Below, in pieces: positions 52,098 through 61,536 of a stretch of DNA of 64,000 nt (its first letter is position 1; every line of letters starts with the position of its first letter). The position numbers and the translations under genes were made by a program. The notes beneath the pieces are model-generated. The model did no database searches, was not told the DNA's origin, and was given only the letters and a program-made list of their open reading frames with translations. The stretch is from Flavobacteriaceae bacterium (GTDB lineage Bacteria > Bacteroidota > Bacteroidia > Flavobacteriales > Flavobacteriaceae), in contig NVXD01000017.1 in the NCBI GenBank assembly GCA_002746415.1, positions 124,001-188,000 of the forward strand, in the 5' to 3' direction.

Positions 52098-53666
52098 ATG
52101 CTAAAAGAAGGGCGTGGCATTACTAGGTTTTATAATTTAACTAACTTTATACGGTACACCAACAATTCCAATACCTTGTTTTTAAAAAAAAACCACCTTC
52201 TACTAGTTTCCATTTCAATACTCTTTTTATTCTCTCTATTTGCTTTCCTATGGACAGAGGAGAGTTACAATGCTATTGAGATAACCTCTATATGGGTGCG
52301 GAATTATTTTGGCTACTTCTATTTGTATCTGGGATTTGGCTGTGTATTAATACTCTTAGCTATTGCATTATCGCCATTAGGTAAACTAAAACTTGGAAAT
52401 AAAAACCAAAAACCCGAGCATTCTCTGTGGGCTTGGACTGCCATGTTGTACAGTGCGGGCATGGGAGCCGGAATTCTACTCAGAGCTGTGCAAGAACCCG
52501 TATTTATGCAACAGCATCAACCGTACAATTCGAACTTATCAGCAGAAACATTGGCTTTAGAATATACGTTCTACCAATGGGGGTTTACCGCTTGGGCATT
52601 TTATGGACTTTTTGCAATGGTGGTAGGCTATGCCCTTTTTGTTCAAAAAAAGAAAGTGAGCGTGAGTGCCACTATTGAAGATTCCTTTAAAAACAAACCT
52701 GTGCGGTTCGGTATAGATATCATGACCATTATTACCACCGTTTTTGGATTGATTGCCGCTATTGGACTTGGCACAGCCCAAATTAATGGAGGCTTAAATC
52801 ATGTATTTTCTGCCAATTTTGGAATAGGAACTACGATTTTATTGGCAATTCTTGTGTCTACATTAGCTTTTATTTCTGCATGGAAAGGAGTTAATAAAGG
52901 AATTAAGATAATTTCCAAACTAAATATTCTCATTACATTACTGTTACTCCTGTTCATATTTTTCACTAGTGATATGTTGACCATTTTAGTATTCTTTGGA
53001 AAAGCAACGTATCATTACATACTGGACTTTGTCCCTATGAGTTTGGCCCTTGAAAACTATAACCCTGGACTATCCTTCCTAACCGATTGGACTTTTTATT
53101 ATTGGGCATTTTGGCTGGCGTGGGCACCTTTTACTGGAATTTTTATTGCTCGAATCTCTAAAGGAAGAACCTTAAGGCAATTGCTCTTGGGGGTATTACT
53201 AATTCCATCTTTGGGGACTTTCTTTTGGTTTTCGGTTTTTGGCACATCGGCATTTCAACTTATTGAAGGTTGGGGCACTTACAACAATGAGTTTGGAAAT
53301 GTTTTCTCTTCTATTTTTGTGTTTTTTGAGAACTATCCCATGGCAACATTCCTCAATTTTGTCACCTTGATAGTACTGATTGGTTTTTTGGTCACGTCGG
53401 TAGATTCCGCAGTGTTTGTCTTGAGCATGTTTACAGATAAAGGAAAACAAAACCCAAAGAAAAAACATCGATTGATTTGGTCCGTTTTTATACTCTTAGC
53501 TACCATATCACTGCTACTTTTAGGGAATGTAAAACCAGATATTGACATCTTGGTGGCAGTTCAAAAATTACTCATCATCACTTCCCTGCCTTTTGCTTTT
53601 TTCATGGTGGTAATGGCGGTTGCCTTTTTGAGAACGGTATTAAAAAAAGCGCCATCAAAAATCTGA
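52098..53666 (+). CDS. BCCT-family betaine/choline/carnitine transporter
   Basis: A 522-residue, 12-helix secondary transporter with the BCCT signature WAFWLAWAPFTGIFIARIS (Trp-rich substrate site) and the glycine-rich SAGMGAGI segment in TM3. It imports trimethylammonium osmolytes at the inner membrane; the exact substrate and coupling ion are not evident. The N-terminal 30 residues are soluble. It is divergent from argS. Confidence 0.92.
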   Translation: MLKEGRGITRFYNLTNFIRYTNNSNTLFLKKNHLLLVSISILFLFSLFAFLWTEESYNAIEITSIWVRNYFGYFYLYLGFGCVLILLAIALSPLGKLKLGNKNQKPEHSLWAWTAMLYSAGMGAGILLRAVQEPVFMQQHQPYNSNLSAETLALEYTFYQWGFTAWAFYGLFAMVVGYALFVQKKKVSVSATIEDSFKNKPVRFGIDIMTIITTVFGLIAAIGLGTAQINGGLNHVFSANFGIGTTILLAILVSTLAFISAWKGVNKGIKIISKLNILITLLLLLFIFFTSDMLTILVFFGKATYHYILDFVPMSLALENYNPGLSFLTDWTFYYWAFWLAWAPFTGIFIARISKGRTLRQLLLGVLLIPSLGTFFWFSVFGTSAFQLIEGWGTYNNEFGNVFSSIFVFFENYPMATFLNFVTLIVLIGFLVTSVDSAVFVLSMFTDKGKQNPKKKHRLIWSVFILLATISLLLLGNVKPDIDILVAVQKLLIITSLPFAFFMVVMAVAFLRTVLKKAPSKI

Positions 53667-53694
53667 TAATTAGCAATACATACAGTAAACCAAT

Positions 53695-53720
53695 GGATTC
53701 CTGCCTTCACAGGAATGACA
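53695..53720. repeat. Dispersed hairpin repeat (ATTCCTG...CAGGAAT)
   Basis: GGATTCCTGCCTTCACAGGAATGACA contains a 7-bp inverted repeat with a 6-nt loop. It lies between the convergent BCCT and ACT-domain genes. A second, better-preserved copy occurs at 54193. Confidence 0.85.
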
Positions 53721-53728
53721 AAAAATTA

Positions 53729-54121
53729 TTATTTGGATAACTTCTGCAATACTTCCATTGCTTTTTGTCCGTCTTTTTGGTTGACAAAAATATGGTCATG
53801 GTAATAACCAGAAATTACATTACAGCTAATTTGATGCCTGGCTAATTCGGTTGAAAACAATGCCGTTAATCCAACTGCATCCAAAGAAGAATGCACATTT
53901 AAGGTAATCCAAGAGGCAATATAATTATACGACAATTGGTACAAGTCTGCATGTTGACGTTCTAAAATAACAGTTATTCCTTCCTTTTCCTTAAACTCAG
54001 ATAGTATATGTTCTTTTTTAATAAAATCTGTAGATGCAACAGTTGCAAAGACATACTCCCCTGTATTTAATTCAGGTTGCATTTCTTTAAGCAGTTTTTC
54101 AAGATTTGTTTCACCTTGCAT
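53729..54121 (-). CDS. ACT-domain protein (DUF2241/ACT_7)
   Basis: A 130-residue protein with an N-terminal DUF2241 part (GEYVFATV) and a C-terminal ACT-type domain (ITLNVHSSLDAVGLTALFS, then VISGYYHDHIFV). ACT domains usually bind amino acids and act as regulators, but this stand-alone family has no assigned role. The ATG at 54121 fits the family start; the open frame extends 7 codons to a TTG. Confidence 0.83.
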   Translation of the reverse strand: MQGETNLEKLLKEMQPELNTGEYVFATVASTDFIKKEHILSEFKEKEGITVILERQHADLYQLSYNYIASWITLNVHSSLDAVGLTALFSTELARHQISCNVISGYYHDHIFVNQKDGQKAMEVLQKLSK

Positions 54122-54192
54122 ATCTAGTGCTTTAATTTTCAAATAATTGCCTACTCATCCCTAGGCAAAGTCATTTATTATTACAATTTATA

Positions 54193-54281
54193 GATTCCTG
54201 CCTTCGCAGGAATGACAACAATAGGATGCAGGAATGACAACAAAGTGTGCAGGAATGACATCAGAGGCCATAGGAGTGACA
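54193..54281. repeat. Cluster of degenerate dispersed repeats
   Basis: A full copy GATTCCTGCCTTCGCAGGAATGACA (perfect 8-bp stem ATTCCTGC/GCAGGAAT, loop CTTC) is followed by three partial copies: GCAGGAATGACAACA, GCAGGAATGACATCA and a decayed TAGGAGTGACA. The cluster occupies most of the gap between the ACT-domain and ctlX genes. Confidence 0.85.
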
Positions 54282-54291
54282 TATTGAGGTA

Positions 54292-55221
54292 TTAATTTTT
54301 AGGCAGAAACACTTCGGCCATCATACATCTGGCGCTACCACCACCGCAAGTTTCTATGGTTTCTAAAGAACTGTGGATAATTTCACCATAGGTCTTAAAA
54401 TCTTTAATCTGACCAGGGGTTAGGCTATTATAAGCTGCAGTGCTCATGACTAGATAGCGCTTGTCATCCTTTCCTAACACTTGCAACATATTACCTGCAA
54501 ATTGGTGCATTTGGACTTCCGTAATGGCCATTATCTTTTTATGATCTTGTTTTAGATGATGTAAGACATTTTTCCTTTCCTTTTTATCATCTATGGCATC
54601 CAAGCATATTACGGCGAACTCTTCTGCCATGCACATCATTACATTGGTATGATAAATGAGTGCCCTTTCCCCGTTTACGGTTTGTTTGGAGGTAAAAATT
54701 ACTGGAGTATATTCAAAATCTTCACAGAATTCAATAAATAATTCCTCATCCGCTCTTTCAGATAAGGCACAATAGGCTTTTTCATTCACCCTATCTAACA
54801 AAATACTGCCAGTACCTTCCAAAAAAACACCTTCCTCTTCGGCTGAAGTATAATCAACTATGTCATTTATGACATATCCTTTTTCTTCCAGAAGATCTAA
54901 GATATCATCTCGTCGTTCTTGCCTTCTGTTTTCTGCAAACATAGGATACAAACCTACTGTACCATTAGCATGAAAAGAGATCCAATTGTTCGGGAATATG
55001 GAATCTGGTGTATTAGGTTCCATAGTATCTTCAACAACTAGTACATCAACTCCTCTACTTTCTAAAACAGTCACAAAAGCATCAAACTCTTGTTGCGCTT
55101 TCTTGTTGATTTCAATATCCTTAAGATCAATATGTTCTTGAAAATAATTATTTACCGCTGTTTGTTCGTTCATTCTAAAACTAACAGGGCGAATCATTAA
55201 TATGGCGTTCGTAATTTGCAT
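54292..55221 (-). CDS. ctlX: Citrulline utilisation hydrolase CtlX
   Basis: A 309-residue member of the guanidino-group-modifying (arginine deiminase/amidinotransferase) superfamily. The family segments FPNNWISFHANG, MHQFAGNMLQV and the catalytic-cysteine region ETCGGGSARCM near the C-terminus are present. CtlX is proposed to degrade citrulline in Francisella and Bacteroidota. Another superfamily member is encoded at 60538-61452, and argS is nearby, giving an arginine/citrulline flavour to the region. Confidence 0.88.
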   Translation of the reverse strand: MQITNAILMIRPVSFRMNEQTAVNNYFQEHIDLKDIEINKKAQQEFDAFVTVLESRGVDVLVVEDTMEPNTPDSIFPNNWISFHANGTVGLYPMFAENRRQERRDDILDLLEEKGYVINDIVDYTSAEEEGVFLEGTGSILLDRVNEKAYCALSERADEELFIEFCEDFEYTPVIFTSKQTVNGERALIYHTNVMMCMAEEFAVICLDAIDDKKERKNVLHHLKQDHKKIMAITEVQMHQFAGNMLQVLGKDDKRYLVMSTAAYNSLTPGQIKDFKTYGEIIHSSLETIETCGGGSARCMMAEVFLPKN

Positions 55222-55277
55222 CTATTAGGTTTTACACTTTATCTATGCAAAGTTAATTTTTTTAAATCGACCTCCCC

Positions 55278-56477
55278 TTAGAAATACTTAAACAATGTGA
55301 TTCGTAAAAAACTATCGTTTTGAAAATTGGATAGAATAAACTCATTATCATCTACATTATTTAAAAATCTTCCTTCAATTTCCACCTTCATACTTTCCCC
55401 AAACCTACGAGAACCTTCTATGCTAAATATTTTGCTGCTATTCTCCAAGTCGGTTATTCCTCCCAACAAAATCTCTGTACTTTGTATGTCATTAAAGGCA
55501 ATACGACTTCCAAAAAAGATATCGTTTTGCAACGCATTTAAAGCAAGTTCATCTCGTTCATCGTACAAATATTCTCCAATAAGACCTACGTCTATACCTG
55601 TATTTTTAATATTGCTAATGGTGAATTCCACACCACCAACTGCTGCGAAAAAATCTTGCGCATCACTTGTTCTGTATATGGATTCTAGTTTCCATAAAAA
55701 AGCATTGTGTGTTATTTGCACGTCCAATCCTGTTTGATTGATGATGGGATAAAATGCGTTGATATTTCCAAAGGCATCAAAATCAAATAAAGGCTCTCTT
55801 CCTGTTCCATAAAAATGGGAAAGTCCAACATCAAAAATACCTATGCTATGTGCATATCTAAGTGCAAAATCTTGGTGCCATTCTTCTGCATCACTTTCAT
55901 AACCGAAATCATCTTTATTTAAAACATCAGAAAACCTAAAACGACCTTTACTTCCTGCAAATGTCCGTTTTCTGTGATAGGGCAAATAGAATGCATCAAA
56001 AGTTCCAAAATTAGTACTCAATGAGTATTGTACCATGGGTTGTCCTAATTTTTTCTCTCCATCAAAGCTTTCAACGGCATCAGTTTGGTTAATAATATCC
56101 ACCAAATGGTTACTCTCTGTAACCCCCCAATATACTTTCTTAAGACCAATACTTATTTCCCAATTGCTTTTTGCCTTTTGGTAATACAGCTCTCTAATAT
56201 CCCAATGGGTACGTTCATCATCCACATCCAAACGAAAAAAACCTTTAAAATTTAGGCTTTCGTAACCCTTGTTCCATTCTAATGAATACTCAGGCCGCAC
56301 TGCAATAGAAGGGAAATTATTCTCTTGGTTATTGAAAGAAGCCTCATCAAAAAAATAGCGATATTCTCCTTCCAATTCCAACTCAAAATCATGTGTAAGG
56401 CTAGGTCCTTTTTCTTCTTGGGTAAAACCACAATAAATAGTAAAACTTAAAATTACCGTAACAATATATTTCTTCAT
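55278..56477 (-). CDS. Outer-membrane beta-barrel protein of the MMPL export operon
   Basis: A 399-residue protein with a signal peptide (cleavage near GFTQ) and alternating beta-strand pattern ending in an aromatic C-terminus (ITLFKYF), as in outer-membrane barrels. The ATG at 56477 yields a proper signal peptide; the frame stays open 20 codons further upstream. No named family is recognised with confidence. It follows the LolA-like gene by 80 nt and an MMPL transporter, so it probably forms the outer-membrane part of that system. Confidence 0.72.
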   Translation of the reverse strand: MKKYIVTVILSFTIYCGFTQEEKGPSLTHDFELELEGEYRYFFDEASFNNQENNFPSIAVRPEYSLEWNKGYESLNFKGFFRLDVDDERTHWDIRELYYQKAKSNWEISIGLKKVYWGVTESNHLVDIINQTDAVESFDGEKKLGQPMVQYSLSTNFGTFDAFYLPYHRKRTFAGSKGRFRFSDVLNKDDFGYESDAEEWHQDFALRYAHSIGIFDVGLSHFYGTGREPLFDFDAFGNINAFYPIINQTGLDVQITHNAFLWKLESIYRTSDAQDFFAAVGGVEFTISNIKNTGIDVGLIGEYLYDERDELALNALQNDIFFGSRIAFNDIQSTEILLGGITDLENSSKIFSIEGSRRFGESMKVEIEGRFLNNVDDNEFILSNFQNDSFLRITLFKYF

Positions 56478-56557
56478 GTCCTTTTTGTTAATATAAAATC
56501 GGGAGCTGTAATAATTTACTCCCGACTTTACTTTCACCCAACAAAATTTAATTTATT

Positions 56558-57337
56558 TTAATTTCCAGCTCTTTTTAAAGAATTCTGAGAAAAATCATCC
56601 TCCGTTAATTCTTTCTCAAAATTGTAATCAGAAAATTCCAAGGTGGTTTCCTTATTACTTTGATGATTCACCATCTTCATTTGTCCAGCTCTCCAATACT
56701 TGTTTTTATATTGTTTGTACCCACTATAGTCCAATGTTTTTAATAGCGTATCTTTTCTATCATAAAACTCTGATTTCTCTATACGGTAACCCTTGTCTTT
56801 ATTATAAGTAACCACTCTACGGGTATACCCAGATTTTGGATCTACTGGATCCTGCTCTACAATTAAGAAGTTACCTTCTGATTTTAAGAATTTATAGGTG
56901 TATTTTTCTACTTCTTGGGAAGAAAGATCTTCATAGGCAAATTCACTTCCCATAAAAGGGCCCGACTTATTATTTGACGAGATTCTTTTAACCCGACTTA
57001 TAGAAGGTAAATACAGCCACTGGTCATCACTACCAACTCTATGGGTAAAGGTTAGCGTGGAAGTACCTTTTACATCCTTAGGGGTGTTAAAAATAATTAA
57101 GGACTTATCACCATCAGTTTCCATTTCCAATGTTTTGGTACTCATTTTACGCTCACTTACCTGTCCGTTTTTATTCTTCAAAATCATTCTAAGTTCTACC
57201 GTAGAACTTCCAAAACCTGTATCTGCGGCATCAGCTGCTTTAGCTACTTCTAGACCCCTTTCTTCTGGGCTTTGGGCGTAAGAAACTGATACACCCATGG
57301 TAAATACAATAAGGGTTGTTAAAATTTTATTTTTCAT
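56558..57337 (-). CDS. LolA-like outer membrane lipoprotein-sorting protein
   Basis: A 259-residue periplasmic protein with a signal peptide (ending SYAQ) and a LolA/LppX-like fold of the type annotated as outer membrane lipoprotein-sorting protein (signature SDDQWLYLPSISRVKRIS-like segment, GPFMGSEFAYEDL). These proteins accompany MMPL transporters and carry hydrophobic cargo between membranes. It is 32 nt downstream of the MMPL gene, in the TetR-controlled operon. Confidence 0.85.
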   Translation of the reverse strand: MKNKILTTLIVFTMGVSVSYAQSPEERGLEVAKAADAADTGFGSSTVELRMILKNKNGQVSERKMSTKTLEMETDGDKSLIIFNTPKDVKGTSTLTFTHRVGSDDQWLYLPSISRVKRISSNNKSGPFMGSEFAYEDLSSQEVEKYTYKFLKSEGNFLIVEQDPVDPKSGYTRRVVTYNKDKGYRIEKSEFYDRKDTLLKTLDYSGYKQYKNKYWRAGQMKMVNHQSNKETTLEFSDYNFEKELTEDDFSQNSLKRAGN

Positions 57338-57369
57338 TTTTCTATTATTTTAATTGTTGACTTTTTTAT

Positions 57370-59733
57370 TTATTCTTGTTTGATTTCATCTTTATCCTTA
57401 CTAACCAATATGAGTAATGATGGCAATAGAATAAAATCGATGACCAATGCAGATACTATAATTATGGTTGTAATTCGTGCCATATAACTATTTAATGCAA
57501 AGGATGATTGAGACAACACTATAAACCCTGCCAACAACACTACTGTTGTAACAATAAGTGCGGTACCCACAGTAGAAAAGGCATAGATGACAGCTTCTTT
57601 GGCATTATAGCCAAAATCTCTTCTTGCCCTTAAAAATTTGGACATAAAATGAACCGTGTCATCCACTATAATACCAAGTGACATGCCAAATACAATGACC
57701 ATACCCGTATTTATTTCTCCTTTGTATAAATACCAGAATCCAAAACCTACCAAAACTGGTGCAACATTGGGAATAAGACTTAATAGTCCCAACTTAAAAT
57801 TCCGAAGGGCAAACATTAAGACCAAAGAAATTAATAATAAGGCAATAATATTCCCTTTAAACATGCTATCAGCTTGCCTGAATCCTAATTTCGAAAACAT
57901 TAGTGTTGGACTAACCGCAAGTGCATGCATGGGTTTTGGTGTATTGTCAATCAACCAATTTTCGGCTCTTTTAGAAAAAGCGATCATATCTGCACTTCTA
58001 ATATTTCCTATCGTAACAGTTACTCTGGACTCCGATTTATCTACATTAATTTGATTGTTCAAGTCCAAACCAAAGGGCAATGACATTTCGTATAACAATA
58101 AATACTGGGCAGCATTTTCCCGTTGAGAAGCGACTTTATAATACGCCTCATCATCGCCATGCATAGAACGGTTAACGCGACGAGATACCTCACTAAAAGC
58201 ATTCACGTGTATGACCTCTGGTTGTTCATTTAACCAATCCTCAAATTTGTTTAAATGCTGTAAATAAGAAGGGCTGTTTATTCCACCACTTTCACCAGAG
58301 CCTATGGAAAACTCAAGATTATAGATTCCAGTCAAGTTTTCACTGATATAATCAGTATCTGTTCTAAACTGAACACTTTCATCAAAATAATCAATGAATT
58401 CATCATTGAACACATTTTTGTTGGCCAAATACGTTAGCCCACTTATAATCACCAGTGAAATTATAGTAAGTTTCACAGGTCTATTGGCCACATATGTGCC
58501 AAATCTAACTAGGTATGGTTCTTTTGCTTTTTTCTTGTCATTAACGGCCAGTTTTTGTTTTTCCTTGACTTTGATTGGTAGTATGGAAACCAGTGCTGGT
58601 AGTGTGGTCAAGGAAAAAAGAAATGCTGCTCCCATTCCAAAAGCTGTTATATTCCCTAAATCCCAAAATGGTGGCACATCACCAAAATTCATAGTCAAAA
58701 ACCCAATTACAGTTGTAAGACTAGTAACCAGTATTGGCATAAAATTTAAACGAATACTATCTTTTAGTGCATCATTCTTAGACATCCCTTTATTTTTCAT
58801 ATTCTGTAACATGGTAATGAGAACATGTATGCTATCTGCGACCGCAAGGGTTAGTATCATGGTTGAAAATACCGCAGATGGTGGCGTTAGTTTTATGCCC
58901 ATAATACCAATAAATCCAACCGCTGACATAATAGAAAAAAGAATCACCACCAAAGTTGCCAAGGTGCTGAAAAAACTTCTTGTTAATATGAGTGTCACTA
59001 TAATAACAATGAGCAACATAATGCCCGTAAGTCCCATATCTCTCATGGAAGCTTCAAAAAACGCAGTATTTAAAGGCACTAATCCAGAAGTATGCACTTT
59101 AAAGTTGGGGTGTTTTGCTATAAACTCTTCAATCATGTTTCTTGTAAAGGCGGTAACTTCTGGAATTTCTTTTGCACTGTCCTTGCCAGGTAATTTCACT
59201 GTGACATTTATGGCTGTAACACTTCCCTTTTCATTTATAATCCTATTGACCAATAAAGGTTCTTTTAAAGCAATTTGTTTTATTTCCTGTATTTCTGCAC
59301 TTGTTTTTAAAGCAGATTCATAGGATAAATCATCTACATACAAATCATCTCCTTCTGCACTGGTATGCTGAAAATTAGTAATTGCATCCACACGTGATGA
59401 ATAAGGTGTATTCCAGGCCTCAGCTGTAAGCTCCTCTATTGCAACAAGATTACTTTTTGTGAATATATTGCCATTATCAGGAGATAAAACAATAACAACG
59501 TTATCATCTTTGGTATATTTTTCCTGTAACGCATCAAAGGCTTCTAATTCTGGGTTGGACTCACTAAAAAACACATGATAATCACCATCAAACTCCATTT
59601 TACCCTGGGAACCCAATCCCAATGCTAAAACGGTTGTTAGTAGTAATACCACCCATTTTTTCTTGATCATAAACTCCCCCCACTTTTGTGCGAAAGAATT
59701 CATTGCTGATTTACTTTGTTTTAATTTGTTCAT
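57370..59733 (-). CDS. MMPL/RND-family exporter
   Basis: A 787-residue inner-membrane transporter with the RND two-fold layout: TM1, a large periplasmic loop (about 55-225), five helices, a cytoplasmic linker, then TM7, a second periplasmic loop (about 440-600) and five helices. Segments such as LTLAVADSIHVLITML and MSLGIIVDDTVHFMSKFLRA hold the acidic proton-relay residues. It lacks membrane-fusion and TolC partners, as expected for the hydrophobe/lipid-exporting MMPL branch. The nearby TetR gene and two operator-like sites suggest inducible expression. Confidence 0.9.
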   Translation of the reverse strand: MNKLKQSKSAMNSFAQKWGEFMIKKKWVVLLLTTVLALGLGSQGKMEFDGDYHVFFSESNPELEAFDALQEKYTKDDNVVIVLSPDNGNIFTKSNLVAIEELTAEAWNTPYSSRVDAITNFQHTSAEGDDLYVDDLSYESALKTSAEIQEIKQIALKEPLLVNRIINEKGSVTAINVTVKLPGKDSAKEIPEVTAFTRNMIEEFIAKHPNFKVHTSGLVPLNTAFFEASMRDMGLTGIMLLIVIIVTLILTRSFFSTLATLVVILFSIMSAVGFIGIMGIKLTPPSAVFSTMILTLAVADSIHVLITMLQNMKNKGMSKNDALKDSIRLNFMPILVTSLTTVIGFLTMNFGDVPPFWDLGNITAFGMGAAFLFSLTTLPALVSILPIKVKEKQKLAVNDKKKAKEPYLVRFGTYVANRPVKLTIISLVIISGLTYLANKNVFNDEFIDYFDESVQFRTDTDYISENLTGIYNLEFSIGSGESGGINSPSYLQHLNKFEDWLNEQPEVIHVNAFSEVSRRVNRSMHGDDEAYYKVASQRENAAQYLLLYEMSLPFGLDLNNQINVDKSESRVTVTIGNIRSADMIAFSKRAENWLIDNTPKPMHALAVSPTLMFSKLGFRQADSMFKGNIIALLLISLVLMFALRNFKLGLLSLIPNVAPVLVGFGFWYLYKGEINTGMVIVFGMSLGIIVDDTVHFMSKFLRARRDFGYNAKEAVIYAFSTVGTALIVTTVVLLAGFIVLSQSSFALNSYMARITTIIIVSALVIDFILLPSLLILVSKDKDEIKQE

Positions 59734-59769
59734 TTCAGTTGTTATGTTAATGGTTTTGATTTAATAAAT

Positions 59770-59813
59770 GACCAGTCAACTATAAATTTTTGTACACTAT
59801 TAAACGACTGGTC
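59770..59813. promoter_or_regulatory. Two TetR-type operator sites upstream of the MMPL operon
   Basis: TGACCAGTCAAC (from 59769) and CGACTGGTCAAC (59805-59816) both contain the core GACCAGTC/GACTGGTC, itself a near-palindrome TGAC-N2-GTCA. The two cores are exact inverted copies 28 nt apart, in the 102-nt gap between the TetR and MMPL genes. Confidence 0.6.
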
Positions 59814-59835
59814 AACTTTAATATGTTTAAAAAAA

Positions 59836-60432
59836 TTATCTTGTTAGTAATAATTTGGAATATGCCAACGCATTGTCCAAAGCTTTATGATCCTGAGACA
59901 TTTTTACGGTAATCATTGCGCCTTTCCATGCATCTTCAATAAAAGGTATAATATTCTCGGCAATAATAGTTGTACTGACCTCTCCCATCTCCTGAGCCTC
60001 CTTTAATACAGCAATTAATTTGCCCCTAAACTCATTTTCATTTTTTGAAAGAACATTCCGTATTTTTTCACTATGATTTGCCATTTCAGCAGTCACATTA
60101 CATGCCATACAACCTATACAGTCAAATTCATCCTTAACAGTCTGATTCTTATACTCCAGTAAATTAAACAACCTCCTTAATGCTGATGGCTCTTCTTTAT
60201 TATCCAAAATATCAGAAACCGGTGCGGTCATTATTACAAAATATCGATCAATTGCCTTTACCGCGAAATCTTCTTTAGACTCAAAGTAAAAATAAAAAGA
60301 ACCTTTGGGAACTCCTGCAGCCTTTACAATATCATTCACGCTAGTTCCATTATAGCCTTTATCCCAAAGCACATGCAACCCTTTATCCAAAAGGTAGTTT
60401 GCTTTTTCAATATGTTTTATCGTTACGACCAT
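59836..60432 (-). CDS. TetR/AcrR-family regulator
   Basis: A 198-residue repressor: N-terminal helix-turn-helix (about 10-55, with GYNGTSVNDIVKAAGVPKGSFYFYF) and a ligand-binding C-terminal domain (TetR_C-like, with a CIGCMAC cysteine cluster near residue 105). It is directly upstream of the MMPL operon on the same strand. The gap to MMPL and its own upstream region both carry GACCA-type half-sites, so it most likely autoregulates and represses the exporter. Confidence 0.9.
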   Translation of the reverse strand: MVVTIKHIEKANYLLDKGLHVLWDKGYNGTSVNDIVKAAGVPKGSFYFYFESKEDFAVKAIDRYFVIMTAPVSDILDNKEEPSALRRLFNLLEYKNQTVKDEFDCIGCMACNVTAEMANHSEKIRNVLSKNENEFRGKLIAVLKEAQEMGEVSTTIIAENIIPFIEDAWKGAMITVKMSQDHKALDNALAYSKLLLTR

Positions 60433-60456
60433 TAATTTTATTAGGGTACAAATATA

Positions 60457-60468
60457 TGACCACTCGTC
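60457..60468. promoter_or_regulatory. Possible TetR autoregulatory half-site
   Basis: TGACCACTCGTC lies 25 nt upstream of the TetR start. It shares the TGACCA half and a GTC arm with the two operators before the MMPL gene but is less symmetric. Confidence 0.4.
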
Positions 60469-60537
60469 TAGTAAATCAAACCTATTTAATAAAAATTTAT
60501 GATTTAAGTTTTAAATTACTGATTAAAAGCAACTTAC

Positions 60538-61452
60538 CTACTCTCTAATTAAAGGTAAAGTGCTACATCTTAAGAGACCTTCCTGCTTGGCTATTTCCGC
60601 ATAGGGTACTTCTTCTACCACAAAACCTTGCTTTCTTAACCAAGTATTGAGTCGCGTAAAGCTGCATTCAGAAACCACCACTTTTGGAGAAATAGAAAAT
60701 ACATTACTATACATATTGTACATTTCCTCTTTTGTGATCTCAAAAATATTCTCAACCCCAAAATAATTTACGAGCCAATTATATTCCTCTTCAATCAAAA
60801 ATCCATTCTTATGCAAAATTGCCTTGTCTTTTCCTATGGGTTGAAAGCAACAATCTAAATGCAGAGCATTTTCTTTGGCATTGGTATTGGATTTTCTCAG
60901 CTCAAATGATTTTACTTTTTTATCTGGAAATTGCTCTGTAATATAGGTTACTGCTTCTTTATTTGTTCTTGCAGTAATAATATTTGGATAATCCTCTCCT
61001 GTATATGTTCCAATAAAAATATAATCATTCCAAGGCATCACATCACCTCCTTCTATATGCACTTCTTCAGGAGGGCGCATAAACTTCTCTGGAGCTATCC
61101 TATCTAACACATGCACTATTGCCTCAAACTCTCTTTCTCTGTCCGGTAAAATATTGGCATGAAACAACTTGTCTTCAATCACAAAAGCAATATCCCTAGA
61201 AAATATCTGATTACAGTCTTCAAGAATTTCTGGTCTAAACACTTGGACATTGTACTTTTCCAGGACTGTTGCAAAGGCCTCCATTTCTTTTGTCATATCC
61301 GTTTCCGTAGGATACGTTCCTGCCAAAATATGTTCTACTGATTTGGGATCATATGCATCGGTAACTTTTGGAACTGGACCACAGCTTGCCGCAGTACCCA
61401 AAACAACAGCTTTTAAAGTTGCTGTCTCATCCTTAACATTTAATTGAAGCAT
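60538..61452 (-). CDS. Arginine deiminase/DDAH-superfamily amidinohydrolase
   Basis: A 304-residue member of the guanidino-modifying enzyme superfamily with HIEGGDVMPW (substrate Asp and His region), the HLDCCF segment and a probable catalytic cysteine in LLRCSTLPL near the C-terminus. Relatives act on arginine, dimethylarginine or glycine-amidino substrates; assignment between deiminase, dimethylargininase and amidinotransferase is not possible here. The ATG at 61452 is used; the frame extends 9 codons further. It is separated from gltA by a strong terminator. Confidence 0.82.
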   Translation of the reverse strand: MLQLNVKDETATLKAVVLGTAASCGPVPKVTDAYDPKSVEHILAGTYPTETDMTKEMEAFATVLEKYNVQVFRPEILEDCNQIFSRDIAFVIEDKLFHANILPDREREFEAIVHVLDRIAPEKFMRPPEEVHIEGGDVMPWNDYIFIGTYTGEDYPNIITARTNKEAVTYITEQFPDKKVKSFELRKSNTNAKENALHLDCCFQPIGKDKAILHKNGFLIEEEYNWLVNYFGVENIFEITKEEMYNMYSNVFSISPKVVVSECSFTRLNTWLRKQGFVVEEVPYAEIAKQEGLLRCSTLPLIRE

Positions 61453-61479
61453 TGTTATATTTTTGACAAATATAACCAT

Positions 61480-61519
61480 AAAAATGCCCTTTTTACATGA
61501 TACAAAAAGGGCATTTTTT
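61480..61519 (-). terminator. Rho-independent terminator of gltA
   Basis: AAAATGCCCTTTTT (61481-61494) and AAAAAGGGCATTTTT (61504-61518) form a perfect 14-bp stem with a 9-nt loop, with a T-run following on each strand. It lies 17 nt after the gltA stop, so the DDAH-family gene needs its own promoter. Confidence 0.93.
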
Positions 61520-61536
61520 ATGCTTTTACTTATTTC

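Noticed and set aside
58394-59323. 309-codon open frame on the plus strand
   Set aside because: Antisense to the clearly coding MMPL gene; composition of its product is a mirror of membrane-helix codons and shows no domain.
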